19,364 bases of DNA from Apopatocola sp963618015 (lineage in GTDB: Bacteria > Bacillota > Clostridia > Oscillospirales > Oscillospiraceae): contig CAVEQS010000047.1 in the NCBI GenBank assembly GCA_963618015.1, positions 1-19,364 on the forward strand, read 5' to 3'. Position numbers and translations under genes: made by a program. The stretch's first letter is position 1; every line of letters begins with the position of its first letter. The notes beneath the pieces are model-generated. The model ran no database searches, was not told the origin of the DNA, and was given only the letters and a program-made list of their open reading frames with translations. Of the stretch, positions 14,022 through 19,364 are shown one piece after another.

Positions 14022-15410
14022 ATGAGAACAAGGAAGACCCTGGCCATGCTGCTGGCGCTGGCGATGGTTCTGTCTCTGGCCGCCTGCGGCTCCGGCAAGT
14101 CCACTGCTGCCGAAGCTCCCAGGACCGCAACCGCCGAGGCAAATCCTGCCGCCGCAGATACTGCCACGGAGGAAAAAGAACTGAAAGGCGAGATCACCTT
14201 CTGGCACTGCTTCACGCAGGGCGCCCGCATGGAAGCCATCGATGCTGCCGCCACCGCGTTTATGGAAGCACATCCCGGCGTTAAGATCAACATCGAAACC
14301 ATGTCCTGGGGCGACTTCAACACCAAGTGGAATGCAGGCCTGACCACCGGCGATCTGCCCGACATGAGCGTTGCTCAGAACACCGGCGAGGTTGCCGAAA
14401 TGATCAACGCAGGCGTTCTGACTGACATCAGCGGAGTCATCGACGACATCGGCCGTGAACGCTTTTCCGAGAATGCTCTGGCCGATATGACCGCCGACGG
14501 CATTACTTATGGCGTCCCCTTCTATTCCCATGCGCAGGTTATGTGGTATCGTGAGGATTTGCTGGAAGCAGCCGGTCTGGAGGTTCCCACCACATGGGAA
14601 GAGTTCTATGATGCCGCTGTGGCGCTAACGAAGGATGGCGTTTACGGCGCGGGCGTTTCATGCAGTCCCAACGACCTGCTGTGTACCCGTTACCTGAACT
14701 ATTATGTTCGGTCTGCCGGCGGCAGCCTGCTGAATGTTGATCTGACCGCAAACCTGACCAGCGACATTGCACTGGAAGGCATCAAGTTCTGGACTGACGT
14801 TTACAAAAACTGCTCCCCCGCCGAAACCATCAATTACACCGTCAATGATCATGCGACTCTGTTCTACCAGGGTACCACCGCATTCGACTTCAACTCCGGC
14901 TTTATGATTTCCGGCGTTGCCGCAAACCGTGAAGATCTGCTAGATTACGTTTCCTGCGCTCCGCTGCCGTCCTATAACGAGGGCGATCCCTACTACAGCG
15001 CGGAAGCTACCCATATTCCTCTGGTTATGTGGGAGAACAGCGAGCACAAGGACGTTTGCAAGGCTTTCATCGAGTACCTGTACGAGGATGACAACTACCT
15101 GTATTTCCTGAGCGCTGTTCCTGTGGGTATGCTGCCCTCCATCACCGGCATCTCCGATCAGGAGGCCTATCTGAGCAACGAAACCGTCCAGCGTTTCTCT
15201 GAGGAAGCTGCTGTCATTGAGAAGGCTATCGCCGAAGGCCGTGCAATCGGCTTCGAACATGGCCCCAGTGTGCAGGCCGGTCTGCTGACCAGCCAGGGCA
15301 TCGTGGAAAAAATGTTCCAGGATATTCTGACCAACGGAACGGATATAAAAACTGCCGCTAAGGCCGCCGAGGATAAGCTGAACGAAGTCTTCGAGACCAT
15401 GATTGGATAA
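14022..15410 (+). CDS. ABC transporter solute-binding lipoprotein (sugar, CUT1 type)
   Basis: A 462-residue extracellular binding protein. The signal peptide ends in a lipobox LAAC with Cys22 as the lipidation site, followed by an Ala/Thr/Glu linker and the family-1 binding fold beginning GEITFWHCFTQGARMEAID. Blocks such as WNAGLTTGDLPDM, YGVPFYSHAQVMWYREDLLEAAGLEVPTTWEEF (residues ~165-200) and a C-terminal NETVQRFSEEA segment are typical of sugar binders. Given the NanOx, NanA and NanQ neighbours, the cargo is probably Neu5Ac or 2,7-anhydro-Neu5Ac, as for the SBP of the R. gnavus nan cluster or SatA of pneumococcus. ATG 14022 follows TAGGAGG. Leu codons are mostly CTG and Ala mostly GCC/GCT, unlike the CTC/GCG-rich flanks. 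Confidence 0.92.
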   Translation: MRTRKTLAMLLALAMVLSLAACGSGKSTAAEAPRTATAEANPAAADTATEEKELKGEITFWHCFTQGARMEAIDAAATAFMEAHPGVKINIETMSWGDFNTKWNAGLTTGDLPDMSVAQNTGEVAEMINAGVLTDISGVIDDIGRERFSENALADMTADGITYGVPFYSHAQVMWYREDLLEAAGLEVPTTWEEFYDAAVALTKDGVYGAGVSCSPNDLLCTRYLNYYVRSAGGSLLNVDLTANLTSDIALEGIKFWTDVYKNCSPAETINYTVNDHATLFYQGTTAFDFNSGFMISGVAANREDLLDYVSCAPLPSYNEGDPYYSAEATHIPLVMWENSEHKDVCKAFIEYLYEDDNYLYFLSAVPVGMLPSITGISDQEAYLSNETVQRFSEEAAVIEKAIAEGRAIGFEHGPSVQAGLLTSQGIVEKMFQDILTNGTDIKTAAKAAEDKLNEVFETMIG

Positions 15411-15429
15411 CTAACAGATTGCTCTGATT

Positions 15430-15457
15430 ACAGGCAGGAGGGAAACTTCCTGCCTGT
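15430..15457 (+). terminator. hairpin between binding-protein and permease genes
   Basis: ACAGGCAGGA at 15430-15439 pairs perfectly with TCCTGCCTGT at 15448-15457 around an eight-base loop. Only CTTTCC follows, so termination would be partial. Such stem-loops after binding-protein genes commonly stabilise the 5' message or attenuate read-through, giving more binding protein than permease. Confidence 0.6.
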
Positions 15458-15490
15458 CTTTCCGAGAGAATCCCCCGGAGGAAAAGTTAT

Positions 15491-16411
15491 ATGAAGTCTC
15501 CCAATCGCTTACCGGAGCGCAAGCAAAAATTTGACTATACCCGTTGGATTTTCGTTGCTCCTGCAATGGCGGTGGTCATTTGCTTGTTGGTCTATCCGCT
15601 GTTTTCTACTGTGATATACAGTTTTACAAACAAGACCATGATCAAACCGACATATCACTTCGTTGGCCTGAAAAATTATATCAGTATTTTGTCAGACAAG
15701 GATTTTTATAATGCCTTTGGCAACACCCTGAAATGGACGATCGGCAGTGTCGTCGGTCAGGTTCTTGTGGGCTTTACCGGCGCATTGTGCCTGAATCAGG
15801 TCCAAAATAGAACGGCAAAAAGCGCCTTCCGTATTATGTGCATCATTCCATGGGCATTCCCGGCCATTGCAACCGCGATGGTCTGGAAATGGATTCTGAA
15901 CGGCATTTACGGATTCCTTCCCACAATGCTGGTAGATTTGGGCATCAGCGAAGGAATGCTTCAATTTTTTAGTGATAAGAATCTGGTTATGCCGACGCTG
16001 ATGTTTATCAATATCTGGTTCGGCGCGCCGTTGATTCTCGTCAATGTCTATGCCGCGCTCCAGACCATCCCCCGGGATCAATATGAAGCCGCCCAGATTG
16101 ATGGCGCGAGCAAGTTCCGGTCGTTCATTCACATCACGCTGCCCCATATCCGAACCGTTGTCGGTCTGCTGGTCGTTCTGCGTACCGTGTGGGTGTTCAA
16201 TAACTTCGATATTATCTACATGATTACAGGCGGCGGCCCCGCCGGCGCCAGTGCGACCATGCCCATCTATATCTATAACACCGGCTGGACAGGAAGGCTG
16301 GTCGCTAAGGCTTCGGCTGCGTCCATTCTTCTGCTGCTGTTCCTGATAATCCTGTGTGCACTGTACTTTGCTGTTCTGAACCGCTGGGAAAAGGAGGACG
16401 CACAAGTATGA
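15491..16411 (+). CDS. ABC sugar transporter permease, MalF/SatB type
   Basis: A 306-residue inner-membrane permease with six predicted membrane segments, starting at WIFVAPAMAVVICLLVYPLF (about residues 18-37). The cytoplasmic EAA loop that docks the ATPase reads YEAAQIDGASKFRSFIHITLP. The MalF-like LRTVWVFNNFDIIYMITGGGPAGAS block is clear. It follows a GGAGGAAAA ribosome site and its stop overlaps the next permease start (ATGA), so the two are translated together as a heterodimer. Specificity is inferred from the nan context. No ATPase gene is present in the cluster, as is usual for CUT1 systems that share an MsmX-type ATPase. Confidence 0.92.
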   Translation: MKSPNRLPERKQKFDYTRWIFVAPAMAVVICLLVYPLFSTVIYSFTNKTMIKPTYHFVGLKNYISILSDKDFYNAFGNTLKWTIGSVVGQVLVGFTGALCLNQVQNRTAKSAFRIMCIIPWAFPAIATAMVWKWILNGIYGFLPTMLVDLGISEGMLQFFSDKNLVMPTLMFINIWFGAPLILVNVYAALQTIPRDQYEAAQIDGASKFRSFIHITLPHIRTVVGLLVVLRTVWVFNNFDIIYMITGGGPAGASATMPIYIYNTGWTGRLVAKASAASILLLLFLIILCALYFAVLNRWEKEDAQV

Positions 16412-17244
16412 AAAAACTGAACGGCATTATGCCCTCAAAGGTATTTTCCTATGTATATCTGAGCATACTGGCGGCTTTGTGTGTTTTTCCTCTGCTCTGG
16501 CTGTTGATCTCCGCGTTCAAGAACAGCGGTGAAATGCTGGCCAATCCCACAAAATTCTGGCCGCAGGATTGGACGCTGGAAAATTTCAAGACCGTCCTGT
16601 TTACACTAAAGTTCACGGTCAACATTAGAAACAGCATTATTGTCGCATTGACCACGACCCTGCTCGCCACCTTTATTTCCTGCCTTGCTGCGTATGGTAT
16701 TATCCGGTTCTTTCCGAGACTGGGCAATATTATGACCCGTATTCTGATCACCACCTATATGTTTCCCGCTATTATGCTGGTCATTCCCTACGCTGTGGTT
16801 ATGAAAAATCTCGGCCTAACCAATTCGCGGGTCGGACTTGTGCTGGTTTATATGTCCTTCAGCGTACCATATGCCGTGTGGATGCTGGTCGGATTTTTCA
16901 AGACGGTTCCTATCGGCATTGAGGAGGCGGCCTGTATCGACGGTGCGAACCGGTTTCAGACATTCACAAGAATTGTTCTGCCACTGGTTCGCCCCGGCAT
17001 TGTGTCCACGGCCATCTATACATTTATCAATGCGTGGAACGAGTTCCTGTACGCATTGCTCCTGATCAGCAGCTCCGAAAAGCAAGCGCTGTCCGTTGCC
17101 GTCAAAACGCTGGAGGGCGCGGATATTCTGAACTGGGGCTCTATGATGGCCGCTGCGGCAATCGTTGTGCTGCCATCTATTTTCTTCTTCTGTCTTATCC
17201 AAAATAAGCTGGCTGGCGGTCTTGCCGACGGCGCAGTAAAGTAA
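16408..17244 (+). CDS. ABC sugar transporter permease, MalG/SatC type
   Basis: A 278-residue partner permease with six predicted membrane segments, beginning SYVYLSILAALCVFPLLWLL. The EAA loop reads IEEAACIDGANRFQTFTRIVLP, and the NAWNEFLYALLLISS block is typical of MalG-like subunits. The start chosen is ATG 16408, overlapping the upstream stop and preceded by AAAGGAGGA. A start 18 codons earlier would lie within the preceding gene and is rejected. Together with the neighbouring permease and lipoprotein it forms the import complex. Confidence 0.92.
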   Translation: MKKLNGIMPSKVFSYVYLSILAALCVFPLLWLLISAFKNSGEMLANPTKFWPQDWTLENFKTVLFTLKFTVNIRNSIIVALTTTLLATFISCLAAYGIIRFFPRLGNIMTRILITTYMFPAIMLVIPYAVVMKNLGLTNSRVGLVLVYMSFSVPYAVWMLVGFFKTVPIGIEEAACIDGANRFQTFTRIVLPLVRPGIVSTAIYTFINAWNEFLYALLLISSSEKQALSVAVKTLEGADILNWGSMMAAAAIVVLPSIFFFCLIQNKLAGGLADGAVK

Positions 17245-17284
17245 AATCGAATGTTTCATTTTTTTTGAAGGGATGCTTGAAGCC

Positions 17285-18391
17285 ATGAAAATAATTAACT
17301 ATGCAATTGTCGGTGTAGGCTATTTCGGCTCGGAGCTTGGCCGCATTATGAATGAGCAGGAGGGGGCAAAAATTGTTGCAGTTTATGACCCTGAAAACGC
17401 TGAGACTGTAGCAAAAGAGCTTGGCTGCGATGTCGAAACGGATTTGGATAAGCTCTGCTCGCGTGATGATGTCGACGCTGTGCTGGTAGCTTCACCGAAC
17501 AATCTGCACAAAGAACCTGTTTTGGTGGCCGCGCGGCATAAAAAACACGTCTTTTGCGAAAAGCCGATTGCACTTTGCTATGCAGACTGTGATGAGATGG
17601 TACGCACCTGCCGAGACAACGGTGTCGTCTTTATGGCGGGGCATGTCATGAACTTCTTCCGCGCAGTACGCCATACAAAGCGTCTGATTGCGGAGGGGAA
17701 AATCGGTCGTGTTCTCTATTGCCATTCTGCACGTAACGGCTGGGAAGAGCCGCAACCGTCCGTCAGCTGGAAGAAAATCCGCGCAAAGTCTGGCGGTCAC
17801 CTCTATCACCACATCCACGAGCTGGACTGTATTCAGTTCCTGATGGGACCGGCAACAGAGGTTACCATGACTGGCGGCAATGTTGCGCATAGGGGTGAAC
17901 GGTTTGGCGACGAGGACGATATGCTGTTCCTCCTGCTGGAATTTGGGAACAATACCTATGCCGTTGTGGAATACGGCTCTGCTTTCCACTATCCGGAGCA
18001 TTATGTGCTGATTCAGGGGACGAAAGGGTACATTAAAATTGATATGTGCAATGTTGGCATGACTGTCAAAACCGCAGATGGCGAAGAAGAGCATTATCTG
18101 GTTCATGAGACAAAGGAAGAAGATGATCAGAGAACTCAGATTTATCACAGCACGGAAATGGATGGCGCAATCCAGTACGGTCATCCGGGCAAAAAACCCC
18201 CGCTGTGGCTGCACGGCATCATGAAGAACGAAATGAAATTCTTTAACGGCATTATGCACGGCGAGCCTGTTCCCGATGAGTTCCGCCCGCTGATGACCGG
18301 CGAAGCCGCCCGCGCTGCCATCGCTACCGCCGATGCCGCGACCCTGTCTCTGCGCGAAAATCGTAAGGTAAACATCTCTGAGATTATCTGA
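17285..18391 (+). CDS. nanOx: NanOx/YjhC-type Gfo/Idh/MocA oxidoreductase (2,7-anhydro-Neu5Ac conversion)
   Basis: A 368-residue NAD-binding enzyme. The Rossmann motif is GVGYFG (residues 10-15), the Gfo/Idh catalytic EKP is at 92-94 (Lys93), and the substrate-side block GGHLYHHIHELD is at 170-181. Further along are DEDDMLFLLLEF, EYGSAFHYPEHYVLI, GTKGYIKIDM, MDGAIQYGHPGKK and IATADAATLS. From memory these blocks match E. coli YjhC closely; YjhC and R. gnavus RgNanOx are NAD-dependent enzymes that convert 2,7-anhydro-Neu5Ac to Neu5Ac. That assignment fits the neighbouring transporter, NanA and NanQ. The ATG at 17285 is chosen because AAGGGA (17268-17273) sits at a reasonable distance, whereas an ATG at 17273 overlaps it. 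Inositol or other sugar dehydrogenases are much less likely. Confidence 0.85.
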   Translation: MKIINYAIVGVGYFGSELGRIMNEQEGAKIVAVYDPENAETVAKELGCDVETDLDKLCSRDDVDAVLVASPNNLHKEPVLVAARHKKHVFCEKPIALCYADCDEMVRTCRDNGVVFMAGHVMNFFRAVRHTKRLIAEGKIGRVLYCHSARNGWEEPQPSVSWKKIRAKSGGHLYHHIHELDCIQFLMGPATEVTMTGGNVAHRGERFGDEDDMLFLLLEFGNNTYAVVEYGSAFHYPEHYVLIQGTKGYIKIDMCNVGMTVKTADGEEEHYLVHETKEEDDQRTQIYHSTEMDGAIQYGHPGKKPPLWLHGIMKNEMKFFNGIMHGEPVPDEFRPLMTGEAARAAIATADAATLSLRENRKVNISEII

Positions 18392-18402
18392 ATTCCTGTT
18401 AT

Positions 18403-18441
18403 CCGAATCGTTCAGCGGATTCGGAAATTTGAATTTCCGAA
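18403..18441. other. short hairpins after the NanOx gene
   Basis: TTCGGAAATT at 18420-18429 pairs with AATTTCCGAA at 18432-18441 around two bases. It partly competes with a smaller pairing of CCGAATC (18403-18409) with GATTCGG (18418-18424). There is no T run, so this is at most a weak transcription end for the island operon. Confidence 0.45.
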
Positions 18442-18450
18442 AGAAGCGGG

Positions 18451-18507
18451 CATGAATACATCCCCCCTCGCGGTCATAGGATGTCCGCGAGGGGGGATGT
18501 ATTCATG
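18451..18507. repeat. perfect 23-bp inverted repeat over the deacetylase start
   Basis: Bases 18451-18473 are the exact reverse complement of 18485-18507, with an 11-base loop (TCATAGGATGT). The right arm contains the ribosome site GAGGGGGG and ends on the G of the ATG at 18505. On an mRNA that begins upstream, ribosome access to the deacetylase would be blocked by a very stable hairpin. Confidence 0.9.
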
Positions 18508-19284
18508 ATGACAGGAAAAATTGGCGGCTTTCTCTCACGGCACAATAAATTTGCCTCCAGCGCGGCGCTCATGCTCGCCGTCGCGGCGATCTTTGCGTTC
18601 GTATATTCGCCGCGCGTTGTGGGCGCGGCGGTCACGGAGCGGGAACTGCCCGTATACAGCGTGGAGCGGGACGGGAAGTTTGTAAGCCTTTCGTTCGACG
18701 CGGCCTGGGGCAACGAGGATACGCAGATGCTCATCGATATCCTGGCAAAGTACAACGTGAAGGCGACGTTCTTCGTCGTCGGCGAGTGGGTGGATAAATA
18801 CCCGGAGAGCGTAAAGGCACTCCATGACGCCGGACACGAGGTGATGAACCATTCCGATGCCCATCCGCACATGGCGAAGCTCACCGCAAAGCAGATCATC
18901 GACGAGGTGAACCGCTGCAGCGACAAGATCGAAGCCGTCACCGGCGTGCGCCCAACGCTCTTCCGCTGCCCGTATGGCGAGTATGACGACAACGTCATCG
19001 GCACCGTGAACGGCATGGGGCTTACGGCGGTGCAGTGGGACACCGATTCGCTCGACTGGAAAAAGCTGACCGCAGGTGAGATCTACAAGCGCGTGACGAG
19101 CAAGGTGCAGCCGGGGAGCATCGTGCTGTTCCATAACGCGGGACTGCATACGCCCGAGGCGCTGCCCTCCATTCTCGAATACCTTCTTGCAGAAGGGTAT
19201 ACAGTCGTGCCGATCTCGGAGATACTGCTCACCGGCGACACCTACATCGACCACACCGGCCGCCAGCACGCCGCCAACACATAA
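18505..19284 (+). CDS. CE4-type polysaccharide deacetylase family protein
   Basis: A 259-residue membrane-anchored protein with an N-terminal membrane segment (about 17-37) and a NodB-fold domain from about residue 58. The first motif reads SFDAAWG: the catalytic Asp65 is kept but the following metal-ligand Asp of the usual FDD is Ala. Motif 2 HSDAHPH (His116, His120), motif 3 RCPYGEYD (Arg154), motif 4 DTDSLDW and motif 5 GSIVLFHNAG (His210) are present. Related PdaB-like proteins act on peptidoglycan or spore cortex; activity with the altered metal site is uncertain. The start at 18505 has GAGGGGGGA at 18489-18497, seven bases upstream. A second ATG follows directly. GC and codon use return to those of the left flank, so this is host sequence. 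Confidence 0.88.
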   Translation: MMTGKIGGFLSRHNKFASSAALMLAVAAIFAFVYSPRVVGAAVTERELPVYSVERDGKFVSLSFDAAWGNEDTQMLIDILAKYNVKATFFVVGEWVDKYPESVKALHDAGHEVMNHSDAHPHMAKLTAKQIIDEVNRCSDKIEAVTGVRPTLFRCPYGEYDDNVIGTVNGMGLTAVQWDTDSLDWKKLTAGEIYKRVTSKVQPGSIVLFHNAGLHTPEALPSILEYLLAEGYTVVPISEILLTGDTYIDHTGRQHAANT

Positions 19285-19288
19285 AAAA

Positions 19289-19311
19289 GGCTCCCTTGTG
19301 CACAAAGGGGG
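19289..19311 (+). repeat. truncated palindromic repeat, copy C
   Basis: Right after the deacetylase stop, GGCTCCCTTGTG matches the first 12 bases of copy A at 3489. The centre is the palindrome TTGTGCACAA. After the GGGG the sequence leaves the repeat consensus. The remaining bases to 19364 hold a small GCAAAT/ATTTGC palindrome and no gene. Confidence 0.5.
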
Positions 19312-19364
19312 TCCTGTCAAGATTTATGCGCAAATTTATTTGCAGGCTCCGGCTGAATAGAGTC

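Noticed and set aside
11338..18391. Integrative element or prophage carrying the nan genes
   Set aside because: No integrase, transposase, tRNA attachment site or clear flanking direct repeats are visible at the edges; homologous or illegitimate recombination is as likely.

Overview
The window looks like a chromosomal segment of a GC-rich, gut-type Clostridia, probably Oscillospiraceae/Ruminococcaceae. This is inferred from the protein families, the AGGAGG ribosome sites, the sigma-A style promoters and the small palindromic intergenic repeats. No species can be named from the sequence alone.

Layout. (1) 1-1655: three hairpins including an intrinsic terminator, then a translationally coupled pair, a Sir2 deacylase and a WecG/TagA glycosyltransferase. 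(2) 1634-1848, minus strand: a 45-residue Cys/Gly/Asn-rich peptide gene, too short for ordinary gene calling, with its own terminator. (3) 2009-3478: the endolytic murein transglycosylase mltG, followed by two head-to-tail copies of a roughly 117-bp palindromic repeat. (4) 3769-7289: a sigma-A promoter so close to its ATG that the mRNA should be leaderless, driving ylmH, an M24B aminopeptidase P and a SagB-type nitroreductase, ended by a strong bidirectional terminator. (5) 7311-11256: a phosphate module. A Na+/Pi cotransporter with a PhoU-like tail is divergent from a PhoB/PhoR-type two-component system, and a Pho-box-like array with 11-bp periodicity lies between them. (6) 11338-18391: a sialic-acid island, lower in GC and with different codon choice from its flanks. 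Minus strand: nanQ (YhcH-type anomerase) and nanA (Neu5Ac lyase). Plus strand: an AraC-type regulator, an ABC solute-binding lipoprotein, two permeases and a NanOx/YjhC-type oxidoreductase. (7) 18451-19364: a perfect 23-bp inverted repeat covering the ribosome site and start codon of a CE4-type polysaccharide deacetylase, then the start of another palindromic repeat.

How the genes work together. The island reads as uptake of a sialic acid, most likely 2,7-anhydro-Neu5Ac. NanOx would turn it into Neu5Ac, NanQ would speed anomerisation, and NanA would cleave it to ManNAc and pyruvate, with the divergent AraC protein as probable regulator. The ABC ATPase, nanE, nanK, nagA, nagB and any sialidase are not in the window and must be elsewhere or absent. 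The phosphate module probably senses and imports Pi in one autoregulated unit. The remaining genes are housekeeping or cell-envelope functions.

I see no tRNA, rRNA, CRISPR array or complete insertion sequence. The strongest points for follow-up are the NanOx-type island and its edges, the start-codon-sequestering inverted repeat, the tiny Cys-rich peptide, and the paired repeats with exchanged hairpin loops.
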